Shown piece by piece: positions 21,124-34,294 of a stretch of 64,000 nucleotides of DNA; position 1 is the stretch's first letter; each line of letters begins with the position of its first letter. Source of the stretch: Dryomyza anilis (taxonomy: Eukaryota; Arthropoda; Insecta; Diptera; Dryomyzidae); assembly GCA_951804985.1 (NCBI GenBank), contig OX638135.1, positions 6,229,659-6,293,658 on the forward strand, given 5' to 3'. The notes under the pieces are model-generated. The model worked only from the letters and a program-made list of their open reading frames with translations. It was not told the DNA's origin and ran no database searches. The translations under genes and the position numbers were made by a program.

Positions 21124-23906
21124 GAAAACATAAATTTCTGCTAAAAAAATTAAGTTTCTTTAATTAAAAAATCTAAAATTTTTAGTAAAAAAAAAATTAT
21201 TAAATTTTCATTATAAATTAATATAATTCCTAACATACAAATAAATTTAATAATTTTTAATATTCTTAAGAAAACATGAATTTCTGCTATAAATTTAAGT
21301 TAATTTAGTTAAAAATAAGAAATCAAAAATTTTAAATTTGAGTAAAAAAAATATAAAATTTCCATTAAAAATTAATATTATACGCGCTCCGCGTGCGTAT
21401 TCAGTGTTGCTTAGTGGCAATTCATTTATATTATTTGAATGTTGTATTTTTTAAAAGGAAAATTTGTATGTTTAGATAATAAATGCATTAAATACTATGA
21501 AACAGTAAATAATAATAAAAAGCAAATAAAATATGATATTTCACTGAAAATTAAATTGTTCACTAATAATTTAATTTTTTATTGAAAATTGAAATTTTCA
21601 GTGAAAATACACAAAAATCGAACATCAACTATCGTCGTAACAATGTGAAAAATTAAATAGCAGCAGCAGTAGTCATTTTTTTAATTTGAATTGCTACTGG
21701 GTACTGTCATAGTTATTGTTTTCAGAAATGTGCTACTGGCTACTGCTGTTGTGTTTGAAATGGTCGTAGTCACAGCAACAGCAATTTTTGAAAATGTGAA
21801 AATTGTGACAGCACAGCATAGTCATATTTTCGTTGCTTTTGTTATTGGGTTGGCAGCATTTTAAACCCTGGTTTTTATTCATTATATATGATTATAGTCA
21901 AAATCAATTATTATGATTAATTGAATAAAATCATGCGTGTGAAAATTTAGTTCATGATACTATCATGTTTCCACATCAGTAGCTGATCTTACTCTTATTT
22001 TAACCATTCGATATATATTTTAATTTTTCTGAGAGTGATTTCATTCGAGCCCTTTCAAACAAAAATTAGTTTTGTAAACAAAGTCGTGTCAATATTTTTT
22101 GCAATGACAAAAATTCAACGTTCCGAGTCTAAATGAGATATTTCTAATTTTTAAAAATGTTGACAATTTGAATTTCTTTTGCATTTGAGTTTAACATTTA
22201 ATTACACTGTTCTACAAATTGAGTGTTGTTGGCCTAATCTGAATGAAACCTATCTGGAATGAAACCTATCAATTTTGGTTGATTTCGGTCTCCTGATTCT
22301 TGCTGCGTACTTTCCCTATACGTCGAGATTTTGTACAAAATCGTGTCAAAGTTGCAAAAAAAAGCCGTTTTTGGAACATTATATCGCAAGTTATCGCACG
22401 ATTACGCTATGTTGCAGATGCAAACTTTATCACAAAATAAAATATGAACCTTGCCCTACTTATAATTGGCAAAAAAAATATGGGTCCAGATATTAGTTTT
22501 TTCAAAAAATCAAAAAGAAATTTGTGTTACCAAAAAAGTGTGTCGAGAGAGTAATTTATCACAATTCTCTAAGCTCTTTTAAAAAACATGTAAATATTAG
22601 TTCGCAATGTGTTTGCTGTAAAAATTTAATTATGAAATATTTGATAAAAATGGAGGGAACTGCACGCAGAGATATACAATTTCATACATATATAATGTAG
22701 TGGTGCTTGATGCAAAATCAACCAAAATTCTTAGCATCTGATGTACGCATTATGGGAAAACATGATGGAGAAAATTGCACTACGTAATCTCCTGGTGTGT
22801 ATCTGATTCGGCAGGATTCAATGGGTTAAAAAAATCAAATATACATCCGTCGTCAACGAATGCTTCTGAGACTGAACTGAAATTTTTGAAAATTTGACAT
22901 GAACAAAAATAAAAAATGCGACACCCTACAACTACTCTTTATCAAAATTAAATTTATAAGTTGTAGTTGTAATATGTATTGAACATTTTATTTTAATTAA
23001 TGGCAGATTTGGAATTATTTTTTTAGCCATGTCCGTCTGTCTGTCTCTCTGTCTTGCTGTCTGATAAGATACAAGATAACTTGAAAAATAATAGTCGGAA
23101 TGTAATGAAATTTAGTTTCAATACATTTTAGCAAAAAAGTGGTTCAGAGTTTAGATTTGAACAAAACCGGTCAACAGACACGCCCACCTCCCATACAACT
23201 CACTTATATATTATTATTTAGGAACCAATAACTCGAAAAGTATTAAATATAAATTTATAAAATTTAAAACATATTGTTAGAATTCCCCTAAAAATATATG
23301 TTCCAAAAATGGGCGTGATCCGCCCGTGATCCGCCCGACCCATGTGACCGAACTTACCCATGTGACCTAACTTTCCCAACTCGTTTTTTCTAAAAACAGT
23401 TTTTAAAGGCCACTTAAAAAGTTCTTAATCACTTGTTTTATTTATAATTTTTTATATACTGAAAAATTTAAATTCATAACAAAACTTTCATATTATGGAA
23501 CTTAATTCATTTTTTAACATTTTTGAGATTCAAAAAAGATTTCAATAATTAAAAAAAAAAATTTCGTTTACATTAGATACGTTTAGTTACACATTTTATG
23601 TCATTCGATATAATGTTCTTAAACGATGCAGATATTAAAATTGAAAACATATAAATTAAGTATTTTATTTAGTTCGTGTTTTTTATTTAGTACTCCAAAG
23701 TGAATGACTAGTGCAATTTTCCACTGTTAATATCCAGATTCAGTTAAGCTCACGTGATTCAATTATATTGTCCTGATCTGTCTGTTGAAGCGCTAATGAC
23801 ATTCTCTTTCAAAAACTAAATAAAAGTGAACTATAAGTGTCGGTTATCAAGGTAATAATGACTATGAAAATTGACATAAAATGTCATTTATCTTTTCACT
23901 CATTGA
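21124..23906 (+). repeat. Tandem duplication II, copy 2
   Basis: The junction at 21124 joins TCACTCATT (copy end, also at 23895-23904) to GAAAACATAAA (copy start, also at 18351), with 2-bp (GA) microhomology. A 22-bp local duplication (TGGAATGAAACCTATC repeated) lies near 22236-22270 in this copy only. Confidence 0.85.
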
Positions 23907-24800
23907 CTGAAAATAGTGAGTGATGAAATTTATTTGAGGATCAAGCAAATACCTAATAAATGCCTATTTTATAGCGAGAAATAATGCTTATAAGAAGTTA
24001 CGCGCTTTTATTGTGATTTTTTTCGGATTTCATTGTGACGGGAATTTACTATTATAATAGTAGATAATCTTCTGCCAACTATAAGGTAGTGAACAAGCAT
24101 CATTTTTTGTTAGATAGTACGTTCAGAAGCATTCGTTGACGACGGATGTATATTTTTTTTAACCCATTAAATCTTGCCGAATCAGATACACACCAGGAGA
24201 TTACGCAGTGCAATTTTTCTCATCGTGTTTTTCCATAATGCGTACATCAGATGCTAAGAATTTTGTTCGATTTTGCATCTAGCACCACTATATTAAAAAT
24301 GTATGAAATTGTATATCTCTGCTTGCAATTCCATCAAACATTTTATAAACAAATTTTAAAAGATATTCCAAAAAATTTCAGAAAGATAAAGTTTAAAACA
24401 TTTTTTTTTAATTTTGACAGCAAACACATTGTGAACTAATATTTAAATGTTTTTCATGATTGTGATAAATTACTCTCCCGACACACTTTTTTGGTAACAC
24501 AAATTTCTTTTTGATTTTTTGCAAAAACTAATATCTGGACCCAGATTTTTTTTTTTGCCAATTATCCGTAGGTCAAGGTTCATATTTGATTTTGTGATAA
24601 AGTTTGCAGCTGCAACATAGCGAAATCGTACGATAACTTGCGATATAAAGTACCAAAATACTTTTGGTACTTTGACTCGATCTCGACGTATAGGGAAAAT
24701 TCTGAGTACGCAGCAAGAATTAGGAGACCGACATCTATCTAGTTTCTGATAAGTTTCATTTCTGTGGACAATTTTTGTAGAACAGTGTAATTGATTGACT
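22200..24800. mobile_element. Foldback-like element with about 650-bp inverted arms
   Basis: The left arm (about 22200-22865, also 19430-20075 and, truncated, 25372-25785) and the right arm (about 24117-24800, also 27030-27735) are imperfect reverse complements. Shared outer ends read AATTACACTGTTCTACAAA. Shared inner parts include CATCAGATGCTAAGAATTTT and the CCGTCGTCAACGAATGCTTC region. ORFs on opposite strands in the two arms (22275-22496 plus; 24470-24817 minus) are the same sequence in inverse. The right arm abuts gypsy coding sequence, suggesting insertion there. No transposase is seen between the arms. Confidence 0.6.
23026..23385 (+). mobile_element. DINE-B-like segment, second copy
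   Basis: Duplicate of 20238-20597 with very few differences, carried by duplication II. Confidence 0.65.
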
Positions 24801-25034
24801 TGCTCATTTATGCTCATTTATTTCATTTGCGTTTGTGGTAGTCTATAATTTTTTATATAAACGGGTGTTAAATCTGTTGTTTGTATTTGTTGTATGTAAA
24901 AATTATTAACACTAAGTTTCTCACCAGAGAGATGAAAAATATCCTCATATTCTTTAAAACTATAAATTATGAATTTTTTGCAACTGGATCACCTATGTCT
25001 AAATTCTCCAATAGAGTATGTTGCCTGTTCTCAC
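24791..25034 (-). pseudogene. Gypsy reverse-transcriptase N-terminal fragment, duplicate copy
   Basis: The minus-strand translation contains SFKEYEDIFHLSGEKLSVNN, TPVYIKNYRLPQTQM and INEQVNQL, a pattern typical of the start of the RT domain in the gypsy/17.6/297 group of fly Ty3 elements. It is bounded by the foldback right arm on the low side and a truncated DINE-A on the high side. It is a copy of 27722-27958 made by duplication III. Confidence 0.75.
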
Positions 25035-25371
25035 TACACTAAGAGTGAAAGGGTATATTCAGTTTGGTACGCCGTTTGTAACACACAGAAAGAAGCATCT
25101 CCAGTAAGGAAAAGTATATATATTCTTGATCAACATGATCTCCTGAGTCCGTCTGTCTGTTGAAATCCCTACTACTTAAAAAATTGAAGAGTTAGATGAA
25201 TAAAACTGATAACTTAGATTACTTATATACCTACGCTGTATGTGCTAGATCGGTTCATTGTGACCTGTGATCTGACCATTTATATTCAAATACCTCCTAT
25301 AAAATTTACATCTACAGCTCAATTTTACTGTTTACGTGCTTAGGTAAACTTTTTTGGTCAAATATATATTG
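25035..25371 (+). mobile_element. DINE-A fragment cut by duplication III junction
   Basis: It begins TACACTAAGAGTGAAAGGG, lacking the leading TATACCC, and continues through AAGTATATATATTCTTGATC. It stops at the GCC junction. The intact counterpart is 27959-28608. Confidence 0.8.
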
Positions 25372-25942
25372 CCTACTTATAATTGGCAAAAAAAATATGG
25401 GTCCAGATATTAGTTTTTTCAAAAAATCAAAAAGAAATTTGTGTTACCAAAAAAGTGTGTCGAGAGAGTAATTTATCACAATTCTCTAAGCTCTTTTAAA
25501 AAACATGTAAATATTAGTTCGCAATGTGTTTGCTGTAAAAATTTAATTATGAAATATTTGATAAAAATGGAGGGAACTGCACGCAGAGATATACAATTTC
25601 ATACATATATAATGTAGTTGTGCTTGATGCAAAATCAACCAAAATTCTTAGCATCTGATGTACGCATTATGGGAAAACATGATGGAGAAAATTGCACTAC
25701 GTTATCTCCTGGTGTGTATCTGATTCGGCAGGATTCAATGGGTTAAAAAAATCAAATATACATCCGTCGTCAACGAATGCTTCTGAGACTGAACTGAAAT
25801 TTTTGAAAATTTGACATGAACAAAAATAAAAAATGCGACACCCTACAACTACTCTTTATCAAAATTAAATTTATAAGTTGTAGTTGTAATATGTATTGAA
25901 CATTTTATTTTAATTAATGGCAGATTTGGAATTATTTTTTTA

Positions 25943-26302
25943 ACCATGTCCGTCTGTCTGTCTCTCTGTCTTGCTGTCTGATAAGATACAAGATAACTTG
26001 AAAAATAATAGTCGGAATGTAATGAAATTTAGTTTCAATACATTTTAGCAAAAAAGTGGTTCAGAGTTTAGATTTGAACAAAACCGGTCAACAGACACGC
26101 CCACCTCCCATACAACTCACTTATATATTATTATTTAGGAACCAATAACTCGAAAAGTATTAAATATAAATTTATAAAATTTAAAACATATTGTTAGAAT
26201 TCCCCTAAAAATATATGTTCCAAAAATGGGCGTGATCCGCCCGTGATCCGCCCGACCCATGTGACCGAACTTACCCATGTGACCTAACTTTCCCAACTCG
26301 TT
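25943..26302 (+). mobile_element. DINE-B-like segment, third copy
   Basis: Duplicate of 23026-23385 carried by duplication III, ending CCCAACTCGTT. Confidence 0.65.
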
Positions 26303-27721
26303 TTTTCTAAAAACAGTTTTTAAAGGCCACTTAAAAAGTTCTTAATCACTTGTTTTATTTATAATTTTTTATATACTGAAAAATTTAAATTCATAACAAA
26401 ACTTTCATATTATGGAACTTAATTCATTTTTTAACATTTTTGAGATTCAAAAAAGATTTCAATAATTAAAAAAAAAAATTTCGTTTACATTAGATACGTT
26501 TAGTTACACATTTTATGTCATTCGATATAAAGTTCTTAAACGATGCAGATATTAAAATTGAAAACATATAAATTAAGTATTTTATTTAGTTCGTGTTTTT
26601 TATTTAGTACTCCAAAGTGAATGACTAGTGCAATTTTCCACTGTTAATATCCAGATTCAGTTAAGCTCACGTGATTCAATTATATTGTCCTGATCTGTCT
26701 GTTGAAGCGCTAATGACATTCTCTTTCAAAAACTAAATAAAAGTGAACTATAAGTGTCGGTTATCAAGGTAATAATGACTATGAAAATTGACATAAAATG
26801 TCATTTATCTTTTCACTCATTGACTGAAAATAGTGAGTGATGAAATTTATTTGAGGATCAAGCAAATACCTAATAAATGCCTATTTTATAGCGAGAAATA
26901 ATGCTTATAAGAAGTTACGCGCTTTTATTGTGATTTTTTTCGGATTTCATTGTGACGGGAATTTACTATTATAATAGTAGATAATCTTCTGCCAACTATA
27001 AGGTAGTGAACAAGCATCATTTTTTGTTAGATAGTACGCTCAGAAGCATTCGTTGACGACGGATGTATATTTTTTTTAACCCATTAAATCTTGCCGAATC
27101 AGATACACACCAGGAGATTACGCAGTGCAATTTTTCTCATCGTGTTTTTCCATAATGCGTACATCAGATGCTAAGAATTTTGTTCGATTTTGCATCTAGC
27201 ACCACTATATTAAAAATGTATGAAATTGTATATCTCTGCTTGCAATTCCATCAAACATTTTATAAACAAATTTTAAAAGATATTCCAAAAAATTTCAGTA
27301 AGATAAAGTTTAAAACATTTTTTTTAAATTTCGACAGCAAACACATTGTGAACTAATATTTAAATGTTTTTCATGAGAGCTTAGATAATTGTGATAAATT
27401 ATTCTCCCGACACACTTTTTTTGGTAACACAAATTTCTTTTTGATTTTTTGCAAAAACTAATATCTGGACCCAGATTTATTTTTTTGCCAATTATCCGTA
27501 GGGCAAGGTTCATATTTTATTTTGTGATAAAGTTTGCAGCTGCAACATAGCGAAATCGTACGATAACTTGCGATATAAAGTACCAAAATACTTTTGGTAC
27601 TTTGACTCGATCTCGACGTATAGGGAAAACTCTGATTACGCAGCAAGAATTAGGAGACCGAAATCTACCTAGTTTCTGATAAGTTTCATTTCTGTGGACA
27701 ATTTTTGTAGAACAGTGTAAT

Positions 27722-27958
27722 TGATTGACTTGCTCATTTATTTCTTTCATTTGCGTTTGTGGTAGTCTATAATTTTTTATATAAACGGGTGTTAAATCTG
27801 TTGTTTGTATTTGTTGTATGTAAAAATTATTAACACTAAGTTTCTCACCAGAGAGATGAAAAATATCCTCATATTCTTTAAAACTATAAATTATGAATTT
27901 TTTGCAACTGGATCACCTATGTCTAAATTCTCCAATAGAGTATGTTGCCTGTTCTCAC
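27722..27958 (-). pseudogene. Gypsy pol fragment: start of the RT domain
   Basis: Same reading as 24791-25034, with one in-frame stop after the first twenty or so codons. It is colinear on the minus strand with the small piece at 28609-28654 and with 38076-38442, which encodes the protease-to-RT linker. The order is 38442 to 38076, then the Harbinger derivative, then 28654 to 28609, then DINE-A, then this piece. One gypsy pol was thus split by successive insertions. Confidence 0.75.
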
Positions 27959-28608
27959 TACACTAAGAGTGAAAGGGTATATTCAGTTTGGTACACCGTT
28001 TGTAACACACAGAAAGAAGCATTTCCAGTAAGGAAAAGTATATATATTCTTGATCAACATGATCTCCTGTCCGTCTGTATTTTGAAATCCCTACTACTTA
28101 AAAAATTGAAGAGTTAGATGAATGAAACTGATAACTTAGATTACTTATATACCTACGCTGTATGTGCTAGATCGGTTCATTGTGACCTGTGATCTGACCA
28201 TTTATATTCAAATACCTCCTATAAAATTTACATCTACAGCTCAATTTTACTGTTTACGTGCTTAGGTAAACTTTTTTGGTCAAATATATATTGCCTTCAT
28301 GCACAAATACATTAAGATAATGTTTTCCCGCGAAACGACTTATGATTCCCAAAAAAAAAAATCGAAATTCGGTACAAATGAACGGGTATCAAATGAACGG
28401 AAATTCTTCAGCGAATGAAAGTTTGTAGTTATCTTCAGGATTCGTATTTCCTGGTGACCTATATACCACTTTGTATGGTAACCACACATATGTGTAGGGT
28501 AGTATAGTCGGCTTAGACCGAATATAATTTTGATAATCCTAACTATCATAATAACACCTACTTTAAAATTTCCCATGTGATCTTTCCATGTGACCTTCCC
28601 AACTGGTT
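27959..28608 (+). mobile_element. DINE-A Helentron
   Basis: It runs from TACACTAAGAGTGAAAGGG to CCTTCCCAACTGGTT, with the family core and the late TAGTCGGCTTAGACCG motif. It is inserted in gypsy pol coding sequence, which resumes on both sides. The TATACCC start is missing. Confidence 0.8.
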
Positions 28609-28654
28609 TGTATTTATTTCATTGTAAGAAAAAATATTATAATTTTTTAAGGTT
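28609..28654 (-). pseudogene. Short gypsy pol piece between DINE-A and Harbinger
   Basis: Minus-strand reading LKNYNIFSYNEINTN resembles the region just before the RT domain in gypsy-group elements. It bridges 38076-38442 and 27722-27958. Confidence 0.55.
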
Positions 28655-29804
28655 CACGGATAGAAAAGATTTGTTTGAATATGTTTAAATGTAATTAAAA
28701 AGTAATAAGAAATTACCATACATGTATTAGGAATGAAGTGTAATTATATTTTAATCGAAATTGAATTTATTTTTGTTCACGTGTAAACATTATTATATTG
28801 TCCAGCAGAATATGTCAAATTTACCATAAATATGTTACAATACCAACATAAAATGTTAATTGCATTTGAATAAACTGTTTCTTGGCAATTTACTTGGTTA
28901 AAAATATGTTTCGAAACACAGAAAATGCTAATCAAATCTAAATACAACGTATCTTCGCAACGCTCGTCTTAATTCATTAATTTATCGACTGACGAAGTTG
29001 GCAACGTTGAACAGCATTTTCTACCTACGCCATCTTTTGCCATCGTTTGAACATATTGATGTTTAAAAACAAACAAAAAAGGAATTGGATTTAAATAAAT
29101 ATATTCTTCCAACATTCTTCTTGTATACGAAGTTGGCACTCGTTGTGCAGAATTTTCTACCTACGTCTCTTTTGTCGTCGTTTGAAGTACGTATTGGGTC
29201 ATTTTAAACATACTGATGTTTGAAAACAACGGCATTTTCTGCGTACTTGTCTTTTGTTGTTCGTTGAGAAAACGTGTTCCCGTCGGTAATAAATTTATTA
29301 TTTGTAAGTTTAAAAAAAATATATATTGTGTTACAAAAGTACAAATAGTAACAGAGTATAATATAGTGCAGTATATAATTTCTGAAACTAATGTGAAACC
29401 AGTTGGGAAGGTTAGATTACATCTGTCAAATTTACCACAAATATGTTACAATACCAACAAAAAATTGTATTGCATTTGAAAAACTATTTCTTGGCAATTT
29501 ACTTGGTTAAAACTATGTTTCGAAACACAGAAAATGCTAATCAAATTTAAATACAACGTATGTTCGCAACGCACGTCTTAATTCGATAATTTATAGACTG
29601 ACGAAGTTGGTAACGTTGTGCAGCATTTTCTACTTACGCCATCTTTTGCCATGGTTTGAACATACTGATGTTTTAAAACAAAAAAAAAGAAATTGGATTT
29701 AAATAAATGAATTCTTCCAACATTCTTCTTGTATACGAAGTTCGCTCTCTTTGAGCAGAATTTTCTACCTACGTTTCTTTTGTCGTCGGTTGAAGTATGT
29801 ATAG

Positions 29805-32270
29805 TAGTGATGCACAACTCAGCCCGTACGAGCATTGTGCCCATAGCGCTGAAGCGGAAAGGCTGAGAGGATTGTTAGAGTTTGAGCGAGCACAACGAAT
29901 ATAAGTTCGTGTGAACTGCAAAAACTCTCAGTCGACAACGCTGCCACCGTTTCCCAAAAAATGCACTGAAAAATTAAAATGTTTGAAGTGGAGTGGAAAA
30001 ATTAATTGTTGCTTGTTAATTTTATAGAGAAAACAAGAAAAAAAGTTGGTTTTGTCCAGAAAGGAAATATTATAAATTTAATAAACGATATATTAAGAAA
30101 ATGCAAATAACCCAGTAGAAATTCTGAAATTCTGATTTTAAAAATTTGAAATAAAATTATTACAAAATATTTATATATAATGTTAATTTATTTATTTTCC
30201 GGGGGAGTGCGCCAGCTTATGTTTGTAGTTTTGCTTGATTAAAAAAAAAAATGAGATGTTTACATTCACAATTGAAACGTACAGTTTAAAAATACTTCTA
30301 GTACCGTTACAAATATAATGTTTAAGTTGTTTTTTATTAGATATATGTAAATCATGAGTGGTTTAATTAAATGTATAAAAATAAAGTCAATTTAAGATAT
30401 AGTGAACAATTTATATTTCGTACTGGGTTGCATGCGTAGAAATGAAGTCGACTGCACACAGTGGAACAAAGTATTTTAAGTATGATTTAAATATTTATAT
30501 TATTATTTATTATTGTATACTTTATATAAGAACGATTAATGTGTAGTATAATAAATATTGTTAATTAAAAAACCTCAATTAATAATTTGCTTGACACTTT
30601 TGCAATAGCATTTTTTATCCACTTGTCTTTTTTATGAACGGAATAAGAACATATCGTCACTGTCATGCCATAGGGGCGAATGTGCATTTTTAAAAATGTT
30701 GGGAAATCAAATTTTAAAGTTTGAAGTGCTTTAAAAATTAGAAAAATTTAGTTTTATTTCAATTTTTTCTATTATTTTGGTTTATTCATGAATTATTATA
30801 ACGTATATAAAATATCTTTGGATTTGGACAATTTACTGAATTATAAATACGAATTTTGTGAGGCTATATCCTGACCAAAACGCAAATATTTTTGTTTTTT
30901 ATGCTATAACTTTTTATTAGCTCAAAATAAAATAGTGATGTCAAGGAATTAATTATTTGTTTTTAAAGCACCTATCTATTGGCATCATTATTTAAAAATA
31001 TTTTGCCAAACATTAATTTGCCATTTGTTATTTGAAGGACATTTTTTTGGAAAATTTAAATAATGATACCAATCGATAGGTGTTTTAAAACAGACAATTA
31101 ATACCTTTAATCTACTATTTTATCTTGCACAAATAAAAAGTTATTGCAAAAAAACGATGAAATTGGAAAAATTGAAAATCTTGTCATGCCAAAAGGGCGA
31201 ATCTTTCCTTTTTCGCCATAACTATTTATTGGTACGAGATACAATAGTAGTGTGAAGGCATTTATTGTTTGTTTTTAAAGCACCTATCGAACTGCATCAT
31301 TAATTAAAAATATTTTGCCAAACATTTTATCCTGCAAATAACAAATAGCAAATTAATGTTTGACAAAATATTTTTAATTAATGATGCAGATCGATAGGTG
31401 CTTTAAAAACAAATAATAAATGCCTTCACACTACTATTTTATCTCGTACCAATAAATAGTTATGGGGAAAATGGAAATATTCGCCCTTTTGACATGATAA
31501 GATTTTCAATTTTTCAAATTCGCCCTTTTGGTTTTGACTTTTGTGGCTAGATATATCCAACAAAACGACACGCGATTTTAGCACAGTATACTTGAGGAAA
31601 AACTACATTCGAAAATGTAAAAAAACGCAAATGTCAAAAATTGCACATTCGCCCCTTTGGCATGATAGTGACGATATAACCTTGGTATTATCAAAAATTA
31701 TAAATGTTCACAAAATATAGTATTTTTGGATAATTCTATGTACATTTTTTTCCAAAACTTCGAATTATTTTTTTTTTAGGTTTTGTTTTACTTTGTTACA
31801 CCATACTCTCACCGCACTCTCTTCAGTGTTGCACCATTTCTTAAGTAAAATAGCGCAGAAATGTGAAATAAATAATTATTTTAGAATTCAGTTAAGTTTG
31901 AGATTTTAATCACTTTAGACACACATTTTATATCCCAAAACATTTTACAAAATAATAACAAATAATTAATTTTTGTTTTTGCATGCGAAAATTATATAAA
32001 TGTTATGAGATAAAATTATAATTATTTAAAATGATAAAATTTGTATATTTTAATAATTCAAAATAATAAGCAATTTAAATGGGTCCGTTAGAACCAATCT
32101 CAAATAATTAAACTCTTAAATATACATTTAAATTTCCCGGAATTTCTAAAAATGCAACACTAAAATTTTCTGCGTCTAAAATCCCCGCTCACTTCAGCCC
32201 GTAAATACCCCTCGCACTGCACTCGATTGCCCGTGAAGTCAGCCGCGGGCAGGCGAGTTGGGCATCCCTA
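29805..32270. mobile_element. hAT-1, non-autonomous, 8-bp TSD
   Basis: The ends TAGTGATGCACAACTC and, inverted, TAGGGATGCCCAACTC match at 14 of 16 positions. ATGTATAG flanks both sides (29797-29804 and 32271-32278). An 8-bp duplication with TAGNGATG-type ends is characteristic of hAT elements. I see no transposase ORF in its 2466 bp. It contains a nested inverted-repeat element at 30654-31674. Confidence 0.85.
30654..31674. mobile_element. Nested inverted-repeat element with double hairpins
   Basis: The ends ATCGTCACTGTCATGCC and, inverted, ATCGTCACTATCATGCC are followed in both arms by a GGGGCGAATGTGCA word. They lie in a TA (or ATAT) context on both sides. The interior holds two tandem stem-loops, about 30945-31120 and 31218-31467. 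The second has arms of about 110 bp sharing AAAGCACCTATCGA and GTACGAGATA. Further GGGCGAAT/ATTCGCCC words occur at about 31195, 31475 and 31520. It is noncoding. It may be a Tc1/mariner-like MITE or a foldback. Confidence 0.6.
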
Positions 32271-34294
32271 ATGTATAGGGTCATTTAAAACATACTGATG
32301 TTCGAAAAGATACAAAAAATTCTTGTATATAAAGTTGACACTCGTTGATCGGCATTTTCTGCGTACGTGTCTTTTGTTTTTCGTTGAGAAAACGTGTTCG
32401 CGTCGGTAATAATTTTGTTATTTGTAAATTAAAAATAAAAAATACTAATAGTAACAGAGTATAATATAGTGCAGTATATAATTTCTGAAACGAATGTGAA
32501 AAAACCACAAATAAAAATCAGTTTTTCGATTTTCAAACAGAATTTGGCATGTTTATTTACAAAATTCTCCGTGAATTCCTTGCCTACGCTATGTGCTGTA
32601 CTAAGATCAACTGTAACTGTACCAAATATAAAGCGAGCCTGGATCGTCTGGTGTAGCGTCTGCTGGTGCAATTGCGCATTCATTGATGCTGTCACTTGTA
32701 CTTGCAGTTTTAAACCAATTATTTATTTATACATTTAAAACTTTGTATATGGATTCTATTATTATTGTTTTCCACGTGCATGTTTAAAGATTTTTAATTA
32801 AAATAAATAAAAAAAACAACATTTTATTTTTATTTTATTTTCAGAATTTTTTTCCAAAAATATTTAAATATGTTTCTATGCAAACATACTACTTTTTGTA
32901 CTGAAACAACTGATATGTTGCACTGGAAACGTATTTATATCCAGGTCGTTCAAAATCATGTTTTAATTTGAACATATTTATGTTTCTGTTCAAATATTTA
33001 TTTTGTTTGGATGTAGCAATTTTTATGTTTCCATTAGAACATACACCATTTTAAGGGGCAACATTAAAATGTTTCCGTAATATTATAATGTAAGTCAGAG
33101 CTCATTACAACACTGTTCAAGTCTCAATACAACCCTGTTTACAAATGATTTATCAGTCAATTATAAATTATCTATATATATAAAACTCATTTTCCGTTTG
33201 TTTGTTTATTAGTTTGTGCGCTATGCAAACGTACACCTGTGGACGGATTTTCTTAAAATTTGGAATATATATTCTAGAGACACAGGAGAAGGTCACTACA
33301 TAGTTTTTGTTGACCACGCTCACTTTTACGCCCATTTTTATTTTTGGTGTATAACTCAGATTCATAGCAAAACCACTGAATGTATTTTTCTCATAATTTG
33401 CATTAATATGCTATGAAGTCCATGGAGTATCCTAAACCATACATAAACTAGATTGAGCAAAGGGGAGTGGCATCTCCCATACAACTCAAAAATGCAAAAC
33501 GCTGTATTTAAGTATTATTGTTAGCGATTTCAATGAAAATTAAAATTTTGATGTTTCCCACTTCATTAAAACTCACCACACCAAACTCACGACTCGAAAA
33601 CTAACCATCTTCAAATTTAATAGCAATAAAACAAAAAAATATATATAAAATTAAAAATATTTTTGAATATAAAAGGTTTTTAATGTGAACTTTAAGAATC
33701 CAATAGATTAAATTATCTACCGCCCCACGTTTTATTTTAAATCATACTAAAAATTCACCTTAAAAACTTTTATATTAAAAAATAATTTTTAATTTCATAT
33801 TTTTTATTTTTCTTATTTTTTGTGTCAGTTAGATTTTAGTCTGACAGAATTCGAAATGCCTAATATTATTTAAATTAAAAATATTCATGTTTCAAAGTGT
33901 CTTTAATATGGAATCATGGCGATAGAACCATGATGACAATAACACGATAACATTGCTGTCATCCAGTTCGAGGCAATATTTAAAATCTCAAGTCTGTAGC
34001 TCATCGCGAAGATACGATGACAACAAATATGCAAACAAAAAAACAACAATGGTCGTTGCCGCATAAATAGATTTACTAACTAAAAGAACATTCAGTGTCG
34101 CCCCATTTTTTTGACATTTTTAGTGAATTCTTAATTTTGTGCAATCTGGCAACACTCAATTTAAAAATAATCGCCGTTAGTCGCATTAATTGTGTATGAC
34201 TTTAACTTTAATCATTGACCGCAGTTATTTGGTTCAGTTAGAAGTTTTTTTAGTTTTTATAAAGTGCGAATTAGGAGCGATACTTGATTGAAAA

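Larger units (their letters stand above)
22455..25371 (+). repeat. Tandem duplication III, copy 1 (2.92 kb)
   Basis: It starts CCTACTTATAATTGGC and runs to the truncated DINE-A at 25371. The following sequence restarts at the same point. It overlaps duplication II copy 2, so duplication III involved one of its units. Confidence 0.85.
25372..28292 (+). repeat. Tandem duplication III, copy 2
   Basis: Junction 25371-25373 shares GCC between the DINE interior (ATATATTGCC, which continues TTCATG at 28296) and the foldback arm (GCCCTACTTAT at 22453). This is 3-bp microhomology. The offset between copies is 2917 bp. Confidence 0.85.
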
